Notes under the pieces: generated by a model
What the model was told of the DNA's origin: nothing
The model's input: the letters and a program-made list of their open reading frames with translations, nothing else
The model's database searches: none
Translations under genes and position numbers: made by a program
Source: Bacteroides gallinarum DSM 18171 = JCM 13658
Lineage (GTDB): Bacteria > Bacteroidota > Bacteroidia > Bacteroidales > Bacteroidaceae
Length of the DNA stretch: 64,000 nucleotides
Assembly: GCF_000374365.1 (NCBI RefSeq)
Contig: NZ_KB894129.1
Location: 1-64,000, forward strand
Direction: 5' to 3'
In this document: positions 17,676 to 26,112 of the stretch, piece after piece
How the letters are laid out: each line of letters starts with the position of its first letter
Position numbering within the stretch: the first letter of the stretch is position 1

Positions 17676-18680
17676 ATGGAGTTCGACAACCTTCATCAGA
17701 TCCTGCGCTCGCTCTACGGGCAGATGATGCCCTTGTGCGGTGACATGGCGGGCGTGGCGAAAGGGATAGCCGGGCTGGGCGCGCTGTTCTACGTGGCATA
17801 TCGTGTATGGCAATCACTGGCGAGAGCCGAACCGATAGACGTATTCCCCATGCTCCGCCCGTTCGCCATCGGTCTGTGTATCATGTTCTTCCCCACGGTG
17901 GTGCTTGGCACGGTGAACAGCGTCCTCTCGCCCGTGGTGCAGGGCACGGCGAAACTGCTGGAAACGCAGACGCTGGACATGAACCGGTACCGTGAGCAGA
18001 AGGACAGGCTGGAATACGAGGCGATGGTGCGCAACCCCGAAACCGCCTACCTCGTGTCAAACGAGGAGTACGACAAGCAGCTGGAGGAACTGGGCTGGTC
18101 GCCCGCCGACATGGTGACGATGGCGAAAATGTACCTCGACCGGAAGATGTACGAAATAAAGAAAGGCATCCGCGACTTCTTCCGCGAGATACTGGAACTG
18201 ATGTTCCAAGCCGCCGCCCTCGTGATAGACACCATCCGCACCTTCTTCCTCGTGGTGCTGGCGATACTCGGTCCGATAGCCTTCGCCATCTCGGTGTGGG
18301 ACGGCTTCCAAAGCACGCTCACGCAGTGGTTCTGCCGCTACATACAGGTCTATCTGTGGCTTCCCGTGTCGGACATATTCAGCACGATACTCGCCAAGAT
18401 TCAGGTGTTGATGCTCCAGAGCGACATCGAGCGTATGCAGACTGACCCCAACTTCTCTCTGGATTCCAGCGACGGGGTGTATATCGTGTTCATGATAATC
18501 GGCATCATCGGCTACTTCACCATTCCAACGGTGGCGGGCTGGATCATCCAAGCCGGGGGCATGGGCGGCTACGGGCGCAACGTGAACCAGATGGCGGGAC
18601 GCGCCGGAGGCATGGCGGGCAGCGTGGCGGGCGCCACCGCAGGCAACGCCGTGGGACGCATCGGCAAGCTGCTGAAATAA
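17676..18680 (+). CDS. traJ: TraJ, polytopic VirB6-like membrane protein
   Basis: 334 residues. Several hydrophobic segments are visible: MAGVAKGIAGLGALFYVAY, AIGLCIMFFPTVVLGTVNSV, TFFLVVLAILGPIAFAISVW, and VYIVFMIIGIIGYFTIPTVAGWII. A Gly/Ala-rich tail follows (GRAGGMAGSVAGATAGNAVG). It fits the TraJ family, the inner-membrane channel component equivalent to VirB6. Confidence 0.88.
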   Translation: MEFDNLHQILRSLYGQMMPLCGDMAGVAKGIAGLGALFYVAYRVWQSLARAEPIDVFPMLRPFAIGLCIMFFPTVVLGTVNSVLSPVVQGTAKLLETQTLDMNRYREQKDRLEYEAMVRNPETAYLVSNEEYDKQLEELGWSPADMVTMAKMYLDRKMYEIKKGIRDFFREILELMFQAAALVIDTIRTFFLVVLAILGPIAFAISVWDGFQSTLTQWFCRYIQVYLWLPVSDIFSTILAKIQVLMLQSDIERMQTDPNFSLDSSDGVYIVFMIIGIIGYFTIPTVAGWIIQAGGMGGYGRNVNQMAGRAGGMAGSVAGATAGNAVGRIGKLLK

Positions 18681-18711
18681 TCAACTGACAATTAAAAACG
18701 AATAAACAACA

Positions 18712-19335
18712 ATGGAATTCAAGTCACTCAAAAACATCGAATCATCGTTCAGGCAGATACGCCTGTTCGGTATCGTCTTCCTCTCGCTGTGCGCCGTGAT
18801 AACGGTATGGAGCGTGTGGAGTTCCTACCGCTTCGCGGAGCGGCAACGTGAGAAGATCTACGTGCTGGACAACGGCAAGTCGCTGATGCTGGCTCTCTCG
18901 CAGGACCTGTCGCAGAACCGTCCGGCAGAAGCAAGGGAGCATGTGCGCCGCTTCCACGAGCTTTTCTTCACGCTCTCGCCCGAAAAGAGCGCGATAGAAC
19001 ACAACGTGAAGCGTGCCCTGCTATTAGCGGACAGGAGCGTGTACAACTACTATTCGGACTTCGCCGAGAAGGGGTACTACAACCGCATCATCGCCGGGAA
19101 CATCAACCAAGTGCTGAAGGTGGACAGCGTGGTGTGCGACTTCAACGGCTATCCTTACCGTGCCGTGACCTACGCCACGCAGAAGATCATCCGGCAGAGC
19201 AACGTCACCGAGCGCAGCCTCGTGACCACATGCCGCCTCTTGAACTCGTCCCGTTCGGACGACAACCCCAACGGGTTCACCATCGAGGGTTTCACCATCA
19301 TCGAGAACAAGGATTTACAAACCATCAAACGCTAA
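18712..19335 (+). CDS. traK: TraK, VirB8-like component
   Basis: 207 residues. One N-terminal membrane segment (LFGIVFLSLCAVITVWSVWSSY) is followed by a soluble periplasmic domain ending FTIIENKDLQTIKR. This matches TraK of CTnDOT-type elements, a bitopic assembly protein comparable to VirB8. Confidence 0.88.
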   Translation: MEFKSLKNIESSFRQIRLFGIVFLSLCAVITVWSVWSSYRFAERQREKIYVLDNGKSLMLALSQDLSQNRPAEAREHVRRFHELFFTLSPEKSAIEHNVKRALLLADRSVYNYYSDFAEKGYYNRIIAGNINQVLKVDSVVCDFNGYPYRAVTYATQKIIRQSNVTERSLVTTCRLLNSSRSDDNPNGFTIEGFTIIENKDLQTIKR

Positions 19336-19340
19336 CAGGC

Positions 19341-19658
19341 ATGAAAGGAATCGGAAAATCGCTGTGGAGGGTCTATTGGAAACTCCACGACAAAAAGAAA
19401 ATGCTGGTGGCAAGGCTCAAAGGGTATCTGGACGGCTTGCCGCCGAAGACACGCAGGCGTGTCGTGCTGGCAATGCTCGCCGCATTCGCCGCGCTTGCCC
19501 TCTACACCTTCGGCAAAGCCGTCCATGACATCGGCAGGAATGACGGCAGCCGTATGGTGACAGACCATGCCGGACAGGTGGAACTGTCCTTGAAGCCTGA
19601 AGTGAGTGACAATTTTACACCTTATTATAATAATATGTATGGAACAGACGAAGAATGA
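19341..19658 (+). CDS. traL: TraL, DUF3989 small membrane protein
   Basis: 105 residues. A basic N-terminus (KKKMLVARLKGYLDGLPPKTRRR) and one membrane segment (VVLAMLAAFAALALYTFGKAV) are followed by a short tail. It matches the DUF3989/TraL pattern. Its last 20 bases overlap the traM start, so the two are coupled. Confidence 0.82.
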   Translation: MKGIGKSLWRVYWKLHDKKKMLVARLKGYLDGLPPKTRRRVVLAMLAAFAALALYTFGKAVHDIGRNDGSRMVTDHAGQVELSLKPEVSDNFTPYYNNMYGTDEE

Positions 19659-20988
19659 ACCTAAAAACGAGAACAAGGCGGCTCCCGACAACGGGAAACC
19701 GAAGAAGGTGCGCAAGCCGCTGACCGAAGCCCAACGGCTGAAACGTCAGAAGATGATAGTGCTGCCCGCTATGGTGCTGGTATTCCTCGGTGCAATGTGG
19801 CTGATATTCGCACCGTCCTCCGGCAAGGAGCAGGAGCCGGGAACGGGCGGCTACAACATCGAAATGCCCGACGCGGACAAGGCGAACCGCCGGATTATCG
19901 GCGACAAGGCGAAAGCCTACGAACAGGGGGCGATGGAAGAACGGCAGGAGAACCGCGACCGTGCCATGCAGCAGTTGGGCGACCTGTTCGACCGCGAAAC
20001 AGTGGAAGCGGACAATGGCAGTGACTTCGACCTTGCCAATCCCGGTGGAACGGAAGAGGCGGTGAAGCCCGCACCGAAAACCATCCAATCCTCCGCAGCC
20101 GCCTACCGCGACCTCAATGCCACGCTCGGTAACTTCTACGAGCAGCCGGAGAACGACAACGCGGAGATGGACGAACTGCTGGAGCGTATCGCATCGCTGG
20201 AATCGGAACTTGAAAGCGAGAAAGGCAAGGCGTCCGCTATGGATGAGCAGGTGGCACTTATGGAAAAGTCCTATGAGCTGGCGGCGAAATACATGGGCGG
20301 TCAGAACGGCGGCAAGCCGGAACCGGTGCAGGCGGCTGAGCCTTACCCCGTGCAGAAAGCCGGAAAGAACACGGCGAAACCCGTCAGGCAGGTAGTGCAT
20401 CAGGTGGTGTCCTCGCTTGGACAACCGATGAGTAACGCCGAGTTTGTCGCCTCCTTCTCGCAGGAGCGTAACCGCAATTTCAACACGGCGGTGGGCGTCA
20501 CGACCGTATCGGACAGGAACACCATATCGGCGTGCGTCTATGGGGCGCAAAGCGTGACCGACGGGCAGGCGGTAAGATTACGGCTGCTGGAGCCGATGGC
20601 GGTGGCTGACAAAATCATCCCCCGTAATGCGGTGGTGGTCGGCACGGCAAAGATTCAGGGCGAACGGCTTGATATTGAAATTACTTCGCTGGAGTACACA
20701 GGTACGATCATCCCGGTGGAACTGGCGGTGTATGACACGGACGGGCAGCCCGGCATCTTCATCCCCAACTCGATGGAAATGAACGCTGTCAGGGAGGTTG
20801 CCGCAAACATGGGCGGCTCGCTGGGGAGCAGCATCAATATCTCCACCAATGCAGGGGCGCAGCTCGCCTCCGACTTGGGCAAGGGGCTGATACAAGGCAC
20901 GAGCCAGTATATCGCCAAGAAGATGCGCACGGTGAAAGTGCATCTGAAAGCCGGGTACAGGGTCATGCTCTATCAGGAGATAGACTGA
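19639..20988 (+). CDS. traM: TraM, VirB10-like transfer protein
   Basis: 449 residues starting MEQTKNEPKNENKA. One membrane segment (MIVLPAMVLVFLGAMWLIFA) is followed by a long hydrophilic coiled-coil-like stretch (ERIASLESELESEKGKASAMDEQ). The beta-rich C-terminal domain (VRLRLLEPMAVADKIIPRNAVVVGTAKIQGERLDIEI...) is typical of conjugative transposon TraM. It links inner and outer membrane parts of the apparatus. The upstream extension of the frame lies inside traL and was not taken as the start. Confidence 0.9.
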   Translation: MEQTKNEPKNENKAAPDNGKPKKVRKPLTEAQRLKRQKMIVLPAMVLVFLGAMWLIFAPSSGKEQEPGTGGYNIEMPDADKANRRIIGDKAKAYEQGAMEERQENRDRAMQQLGDLFDRETVEADNGSDFDLANPGGTEEAVKPAPKTIQSSAAAYRDLNATLGNFYEQPENDNAEMDELLERIASLESELESEKGKASAMDEQVALMEKSYELAAKYMGGQNGGKPEPVQAAEPYPVQKAGKNTAKPVRQVVHQVVSSLGQPMSNAEFVASFSQERNRNFNTAVGVTTVSDRNTISACVYGAQSVTDGQAVRLRLLEPMAVADKIIPRNAVVVGTAKIQGERLDIEITSLEYTGTIIPVELAVYDTDGQPGIFIPNSMEMNAVREVAANMGGSLGSSINISTNAGAQLASDLGKGLIQGTSQYIAKKMRTVKVHLKAGYRVMLYQEID

Positions 20989-21051
20989 AAACAGAATACA
21001 GAAAAAGTAACAACAACCAATGTTTAATTTACCACTAAAATCCAAAGTAAT

Positions 21052-22056
21052 ATGAGAAAAGTAATCATCATGTTTGCCCTCGCTATGGGCATCGCTACTG
21101 CCAACGCGCAGGAGAACGTGACCGTTGGAACGGACAACGGCAGTGTAGAACAGCCGACGACAGAACAGCCGACCTTGACAAAGGAGGTCTATCCGCAGAA
21201 GGAGGCGGACGGCGACCTGTACCACGGGCTGACAAGAAAGCTGGGATTTGACCGCATGGTCCCCCCGCACGGTTTGGAAGTGACCTACGACAAGACCGTC
21301 CACGTCATTTTCCCCTCGGAAGTGCGCTATGTCGATTTAGGCTCGCCCGACCTGATTGCGGGCAAAGCCGACGGAGCCGAGAACGTCATCCGCGTGAAGG
21401 CTACCGTGAGGGACTTTCCGAACGAAACCAACATGTCCGTAATCACGGAAGACGGAAATTTTTACACCTTCAACGTGAAGTACGCCGCCGAACCGCTGCT
21501 GCTCAACGTGGAGATGTGCGATTTCATCCATGACGGCTCGGCGGTGAACCGCCCGAACAACGCGCAGGAAATCTATCTGAAGGAGCTGGGCAGCGAAAGC
21601 CCGATGCTGGTGCGCCTTATCATGAAGTCCATCCACAGGCAGAACAAGCGCGAGGTGAAGCACATCGGCTGCAAGCGTTTCGGCATCCAGTACCTGCTGA
21701 AAGGCATCTACACGCATAACGGGCTTCTGTATTTCCACACGGAAATCAAGAACCAGAGCAACATTCCTTTCGACGTGGACTACATAACGTGGAAAATCGT
21801 GGACAAGAAGGTAGCGAAGCGTACCGCCGTGCAGGAGCAGATCGTCCTGCCGCTCCGCGCGCAGAACTACGCCACGCTCGTGCCGGGCAGGAAGAGCGAG
21901 CGCACGGTCTTCACGATGGCAAAGTTCACCATCCCCGACGGCAAGTGCCTCGTGGTGGAGCTGAACGAGAAGAACGGCGGTCGCCACCAGTCCTTCGTGA
22001 TTGAGAACGAGGACTTGGTACGAGCCAATACCATCAACGAACTTCAAGTGCGCTGA
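21052..22056 (+). CDS. traN: TraN, VirB9-like outer-membrane-associated protein
   Basis: 334 residues with a signal peptide (MRKVIIMFALAMGIATANAQ). The mature chain has the DUF4138/TraN layout: HVIFPSEVRYVDLGSPDLIAGKADGAENVIRVKA, then a long beta-rich C-terminal region. In CTnDOT-type elements it forms the outer-membrane ring with TraM. The gap to traO is 2 bases. Confidence 0.9.
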   Translation: MRKVIIMFALAMGIATANAQENVTVGTDNGSVEQPTTEQPTLTKEVYPQKEADGDLYHGLTRKLGFDRMVPPHGLEVTYDKTVHVIFPSEVRYVDLGSPDLIAGKADGAENVIRVKATVRDFPNETNMSVITEDGNFYTFNVKYAAEPLLLNVEMCDFIHDGSAVNRPNNAQEIYLKELGSESPMLVRLIMKSIHRQNKREVKHIGCKRFGIQYLLKGIYTHNGLLYFHTEIKNQSNIPFDVDYITWKIVDKKVAKRTAVQEQIVLPLRAQNYATLVPGRKSERTVFTMAKFTIPDGKCLVVELNEKNGGRHQSFVIENEDLVRANTINELQVR

Positions 22057-22058
22057 CT

Positions 22059-22634
22059 ATGAAGAAGTACCTTTTTATGATTATCGCGTCGCTTGCCCTG
22101 TTCACAGGGCGGGCGAACGCCCAGCGGTGCCTGCCGAAGATGCAAGGCATCGAGGTCAGGGCAAACATGGCGGACGGCTTCAATCCCGGCGGCAACGACG
22201 GCGGGTACAGCTTCGGGGCGGCTCTCTCCACCTACACGAAGAAAGGTAACAGATGGGTGTTCGGCGGCGAGTACCTGCTGAAGAACAACCCCTACAAGGA
22301 CGCAAAGATACCCGTGGCACAGTTCACGGCAGAGGGCGGCTACTACTTCAAGATACTGTCCGACGCGCGTAAAACCGTGTTCGTCTATGCGGGTGCTTCG
22401 GCTCTTGCCGGGTATGAATCGGTGAACTGGGGCGAGAAGGTGCTGCCTGACGGCTCCACGCTCCATGACCGTGACGCCTTCATCTACGGCGGTGCGCTGA
22501 CGCTGGACGTGGAGTTTTACGTGGCTGACCGTATCGCCCTGCTCGCCAACCTCCGGGAGCGTTGTCTGTGGGGTGGCGACACGAGAAAGTTCCATTGCCA
22601 ATTCGGGGCGGGCATCAAGATAATCATCAACTGA
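22059..22634 (+). CDS. traO: TraO, outer-membrane-type transfer protein
   Basis: 191 residues. The signal peptide ends at GRANAQ. The rest reads as a small beta-barrel (FGAALSTYTKKGNRWVFGGEYLLKN...GGALTLDVEFYVADRIALLANLRERCLWG) and ends in alternating hydrophobic residues. It matches TraO. Eight bases separate it from traP. Confidence 0.85.
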   Translation: MKKYLFMIIASLALFTGRANAQRCLPKMQGIEVRANMADGFNPGGNDGGYSFGAALSTYTKKGNRWVFGGEYLLKNNPYKDAKIPVAQFTAEGGYYFKILSDARKTVFVYAGASALAGYESVNWGEKVLPDGSTLHDRDAFIYGGALTLDVEFYVADRIALLANLRERCLWGGDTRKFHCQFGAGIKIIIN

Positions 22635-22642
22635 CGCACCGC

Positions 22643-23545
22643 ATGGAGCATACGGACATCGACATGATAAGGCGGATTCCGTTGGCAGACTTTCTCGCGC
22701 GGTTGGGGCACGAGCCTGTACGGAGAAGCGGAAACGAGCTTTGGTATCGTGCGTCGTACCGCAATGAGCGCACACCCTCTTTCCGTGTGAACGTGGCGAA
22801 ACAGCTCTGGTACGACTTCGGTTTGGGCAAGGGTGGCGACATCTTTACGCTTGCCGGGGAGTTTGCGCAAAGCGTGGATTTTATGGAACAGGCGAGGTTT
22901 ATAGCGAAAGCCGCAAATATGGTGGTTGATAGGTCGGCTTTTCCGACCTATCAACCGAAGCCTGCCGAACCTGCCTTTGAAGGAGTGGAAGCCGTCCCGT
23001 TGCTCCGCTCACCGCTGACGGACTATCTGGCGGAACGGGGCATACCTTATGCCGTTGCATTCCACCATTGTTTCCGCCTGAACTATGGCGTGCGTGGAAA
23101 GCGGTATTTCGCAATAGGCTTTCCAAACATGGCTGGCGGCTATGAGGTACGCAGCCGCCATTTCAAGGGTTGCATACCACCGAAAGATGTGTCACTGGTA
23201 AAGCTGGAAAATACCGCTGCCGACGTGTGCAGCGTGTTCGAGGGATTTATGGATTTCCTTTCTGCTGCCACACTCGGCATAGTCGGCAATGGCGACAGTC
23301 TTGTGCTGAACTCCGTTTCCAACGTGGAAAAGGCGATGAAGCATCTGGACGCTTACGGACGCATCAACTGTTTCCTTGACCGTGACGAAGCCGGACGGAG
23401 GACGCTTGACGTTCTTGGCAAACGCTATGGCAGACGTGCCTGTGACCGTTCAGCCCTCTATGACGGTTGCAAGGACTTGAACGAGTATCTGCAACTGACA
23501 ACGAAAAAAGAAATGAACAATAACTTAAAAATCAAATTGAAATGA
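22643..23545 (+). CDS. traP: TraP, DNA primase-like protein
   Basis: 300 residues starting MEHTDIDMIRRIPLADFLARLG. The region ELWYRASYRNERTPSFRVNV...LGKGGDIFTLAGEF matches the CHC2/zinc-finger-like N-terminal part of DnaG-type primases, although the classic zinc cysteines are not evident. A Toprim-like block follows (VCSVFEGFMDFLSAATLG ... INCFLDRDEAGRRTLDVL). It may prime second-strand synthesis in the recipient. The stop overlaps traQ by 4 bases. Confidence 0.85.
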   Translation: MEHTDIDMIRRIPLADFLARLGHEPVRRSGNELWYRASYRNERTPSFRVNVAKQLWYDFGLGKGGDIFTLAGEFAQSVDFMEQARFIAKAANMVVDRSAFPTYQPKPAEPAFEGVEAVPLLRSPLTDYLAERGIPYAVAFHHCFRLNYGVRGKRYFAIGFPNMAGGYEVRSRHFKGCIPPKDVSLVKLENTAADVCSVFEGFMDFLSAATLGIVGNGDSLVLNSVSNVEKAMKHLDAYGRINCFLDRDEAGRRTLDVLGKRYGRRACDRSALYDGCKDLNEYLQLTTKKEMNNNLKIKLK

Positions 23546-24042
23546 ACATACTGAACAACAAGAACCGAAGAAAATCCATCTTCAAGGCGTTGGCACTCTG
23601 CCTGTTCGCCGCCGTGTCGCTCACGCTCGTGTCGTGTGACGACGACATGGACATCCAGCAATCCTATCCCTTCACGGTGGAAACCATGCCCGTGCCGAAC
23701 AAGGTGACGAAGGGGCAGACGGTGGAAATCCGCTGTGAGCTGAAAAAGACGGGCGACTTCGCCAACACCCTCTATACCATCCGGTATTTCCAGTTCGAGG
23801 GGGAAGGTACATTGAAAATGGACAACGGCATTACGTTCCTGCCCAACGACCGCTACCTGCTCGAAAACGAGAAGTTCCGGCTGTACTACACGGCAGAGGG
23901 CGACGAGGCGCACAACTTCATCGTGGTGGTGGACAATTTCAAAAATTCCTATGAATTGGAATTTGACTTCAATAATCGGAACGGTAAGGACGACATTCAG
24001 ACCGTCATCCCTATGGGCAATTTCAAACCTCTGCCAAGATGA
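23542..24042 (+). CDS. traQ: TraQ, DUF3872 protein
   Basis: 166 residues. The N-terminal signal region ends at a lipobox-like LTLVSCDDDMD, so it is probably a lipoprotein. The mature part has Ig-like beta content (KGQTVEIRCELKKTGDFANTLYTIRYFQFEGEG). This is the DUF3872/TraQ pattern. It overlaps the lysozyme gene by 4 bases. Confidence 0.85.
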   Translation: MNILNNKNRRKSIFKALALCLFAAVSLTLVSCDDDMDIQQSYPFTVETMPVPNKVTKGQTVEIRCELKKTGDFANTLYTIRYFQFEGEGTLKMDNGITFLPNDRYLLENEKFRLYYTAEGDEAHNFIVVVDNFKNSYELEFDFNNRNGKDDIQTVIPMGNFKPLPR

Positions 24043-24566
24043 TGCGTGTATTCATGGCTATCCTCTGTTCGCTGCTGGCGGTCTGTTCCGTGTCCGCACA
24101 GATCAGCCGCCAAGAGGGAACGGACAGACAGGCGGCAATCTACCGCCTGCCACTCATGGAGCGGGCTTTTCTATGCACCCGCTATTTTGAAGGCTGGCAT
24201 GACCAAAGCTGCTATCCCTACTTGGGCTGGGGGCATCGTTTACAAAAAGGCGAAAGGTATTCTGCACGCACCATGACGAAACGGCAGGCGGACGCGCTCC
24301 TGCGCAAAGACCTGCGGAAGTTCATCGCCATGTTCCGTAGGTTCGGGGCGGATTCGATTTTGCTTGGCACGCTGGCTTTCAATGTCGGTCCGTCGAAACT
24401 TTTGGGCGGCAACGGATACTCCAAAAGCACGCTGATCCGAAAATTGGAAGCGGGCGACAGGAACATTTATCGGGAGTATATTGCTTTCTGCAATTACAAG
24501 GGTAAACGGCACGCCATGCTGCTCAAACGGAGGAAGGCGGAATTTGCGCTGCTGTATGTTCCATGA
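24039..24566 (+). CDS. lysozyme-like peptidoglycan hydrolase of the transfer operon
   Basis: 175 residues. A signal peptide (MAILCSLLAVCSVSAQ) is followed by a phage-type lysozyme domain: ERAFLCTRYFEGWHDQSCYPYLGWGHRL, then LGTLAFNVGPSKLLG and KSTLIRKLEAGD. The Glu in the first block is the likely catalytic acid. Such enzymes open the cell wall locally for pilus assembly. This is the last plus-strand gene of the operon and is followed by a strong terminator 21 bases downstream. Confidence 0.85.
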   Translation: MMRVFMAILCSLLAVCSVSAQISRQEGTDRQAAIYRLPLMERAFLCTRYFEGWHDQSCYPYLGWGHRLQKGERYSARTMTKRQADALLRKDLRKFIAMFRRFGADSILLGTLAFNVGPSKLLGGNGYSKSTLIRKLEAGDRNIYREYIAFCNYKGKRHAMLLKRRKAEFALLYVP

Positions 24567-24587
24567 TATGGCAAGTGCCTGACAAAA

Positions 24588-24624
24588 GAAAATCCGATGA
24601 AGCTGCCTGCTTCATCGGATTTTC
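24588..24624. terminator. 16-bp perfect hairpin ending the tra operon
   Basis: GAAAATCCGATGAAGC (24588-24603) pairs perfectly with 24609-24624 around a 5-nt loop. Short A and T tracts flank it on both sides, so it can serve both the plus-strand tra operon and the minus-strand gene that ends at 24635. Confidence 0.85.
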
Positions 24625-24634
24625 CGCTTTCATT

Positions 24635-24856
24635 TCATACATTCGGTATTGTTCCCATGTCGATTACCTCACCGTCCCTGCAATGTTCGATGATGCCGGG
24701 TGAAAATCCCATGCTTCCGATTGCGATATGACGGATATACTCCGCATACTCCCGACCTTGAAAATTCTTTCCCGTCAGGTTTTTGAAAATCATCTTCATG
24801 CCTGTTCCGTCATCGCTGTGCAAGATGATTTTTCCGTTCTGTCTGATTGCTTCCAT
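24635..24856 (-). CDS. conserved small ICE protein, function unknown
   Basis: 73 residues (MEAIRQNGKIILHSDDGTGMKMIFKN...). No motif is recognised. It is the last gene of a minus-strand block of small genes found downstream of traQ in related ICEs. The coding frame ends just beyond the bidirectional terminator. Confidence 0.6.
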   Translation of the reverse strand: MEAIRQNGKIILHSDDGTGMKMIFKNLTGKNFQGREYAEYIRHIAIGSMGFSPGIIEHCRDGEVIDMGTIPNV

Positions 24857-24908
24857 GATTAAAACTTGTTTTTGTAAATATTATCGAAGATTAGACAAGG
24901 TTTCTTTG

Positions 24909-24967
24909 CTACTTTCTTTGTCCGCCATCATGCTCACCGAAAGAAAGTAGGGCGGCTTTTGCCGCCC
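24909..24967. repeat. two adjacent perfect hairpins between small ICE genes
   Basis: CTACTTTCTTT (24909-24919) pairs with 24940-24950, and GGGCGGC (24950-24956) pairs with GCCGCCC (24961-24967) around TTTT. On the minus strand they lie just after the stop of the gene ending at 24973 and before the gene starting at 24856. They may terminate or stabilise transcripts there. Neither has a U-run on the minus strand. Confidence 0.55.
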
Positions 24968-24972
24968 ACCCC

Positions 24973-25281
24973 TCAAAATCGGGTGTAAAGCCCCGTTACC
25001 ATCGTGAACATTTCTTCCAGCATATCGCAATATATCCCCTTGTGCGTTTCGATGTCCTTCGTCTTGCACTCGAATGTCTTTTTGCTGAACGTCCTGCGGT
25101 AGAAACGCATATTGTAGAGGTCTGCCCCTCCGTCATAGATGATGTCAAGGCGGTTGGCACTTGTCTTGTTCCTCGCAAGGCTCATGCGCAAGCCGTTGCC
25201 CATGTCTATGAAGTCCTTGCTTCCAGTCATGGCGGCAAAGCGTCTGCCGCCTATCTGCTCCAAAATTGTCTTCGCTATCAT
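24973..25281 (-). CDS. conserved ICE protein, function unknown
   Basis: 102 residues (MIAKTILEQIGGRRFAAMTG...). The central KTSANRLDIIYDGGADLYNMRFYRRTF suggests a compact alpha/beta fold, but I cannot name a family. It is part of the minus-strand small-gene block. Confidence 0.62.
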   Translation of the reverse strand: MIAKTILEQIGGRRFAAMTGSKDFIDMGNGLRMSLARNKTSANRLDIIYDGGADLYNMRFYRRTFSKKTFECKTKDIETHKGIYCDMLEEMFTMVTGLYTRF

Positions 25282-25334
25282 ATACGCTGTCTTTTAGGGT
25301 TTATATGTTGGCGGTGCGGACACCGCCAACTTGT

Positions 25335-25580
25335 TCAACATTCTGTTATCTCGGCAATGGGTGTGTTTCGTTTCAACCATTCCATCAGGCACTCCATATT
25401 GTACTCGCTTGTGATGACTGCCGTATGGCTGTCAATGGCGGTAAACCTGCTACTTTCATAGTCATCTATCCACTTTTTTAGGGTATCAACTCCCCACGCT
25501 TCGGCATCGTCAAAGATGCCGTCCAATACTTTGATAGGCTCGCTGAACTTCACTATCAGCGTTTGGTAGGCTGCGTTCAT
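25335..25580 (-). CDS. small ICE protein, function unknown
   Basis: 81 residues starting MNAAYQTLIVKFSEPIKVLD. The frame opens further upstream, but this start gives a 4-base overlap (ATGA) with the DUF3873 gene, so the two are probably coupled. No family is recognised. Confidence 0.6.
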   Translation of the reverse strand: MNAAYQTLIVKFSEPIKVLDGIFDDAEAWGVDTLKKWIDDYESSRFTAIDSHTAVITSEYNMECLMEWLKRNTPIAEITEC

Positions 25581-25810
25581 CGTCTGTCCTCCTTTCCTCC
25601 CTTTGCCGTGAGCCACTTGTCCCGTGCGGCTCGGCACTCGTCCAACGTGGGTTTGACACAAGAGAACAACTCTCCGTTTGTGGGATGGCGGTAGTCGTAC
25701 TGCACAAGTGTCCGCTTGCGTCTGCCGATACCTAATTGGAAACGCTCGTATTTCTCCGTACCTGCTTCGGTGCAGGTGCTTATTCCGTTGATGGTCATTC
25801 GTGTTGCCAT
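25577..25810 (-). CDS. DUF3873 protein
   Basis: 77 residues. MTINGISTCTEAGTEKYERFQ...VQYDYRHPTNGELFSCVKPTLDECRAARDKWL matches DUF3873, a small protein typical of Bacteroidales ICEs. Start at 25810 (MATRM) or 25798 (MTING). Function unknown. Confidence 0.72.
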   Translation of the reverse strand: MATRMTINGISTCTEAGTEKYERFQLGIGRRKRTLVQYDYRHPTNGELFSCVKPTLDECRAARDKWLTAKGGKEDRR

Positions 25811-25830
25811 AATCGTTGATTTTAGAGTGG

Positions 25831-26088
25831 TTAAAAATGTACTGACAAAACTCTGTTGCGCATCACCATTTCGGGGTCACTCGTATAGCGTTGGTGCAGG
25901 TAGAAATGGTGGGAGCCGAAGCCGTAAAGGAAAAACCTGTCAAGTTCGTGCTTCTCGGCAAAGTCCTTGACGTTTGCCCTTAACTGCTCCTCACTCGTTG
26001 CCAGAGTGAGGAGGTTTACAAATTCAAGGAACATTGTGGGGATTTTATCGTCCCACAGACAAATCATGCTTTCAATTCTTACTTCCAT
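25831..26088 (-). CDS. small ICE protein, function unknown
   Basis: 85 residues (MEVRIESMICLWDDKIPTMF...). Mostly helical with an aromatic-rich end (FFLYGFGSHHFYLHQRY). No known family is recognised. It lies 24 bases after the PcfJ-like gene on the same strand. Confidence 0.58.
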   Translation of the reverse strand: MEVRIESMICLWDDKIPTMFLEFVNLLTLATSEEQLRANVKDFAEKHELDRFFLYGFGSHHFYLHQRYTSDPEMVMRNRVLSVHF

Positions 26089-26112
26089 ACTATTGGGTAT
26101 TATAGGTTTATA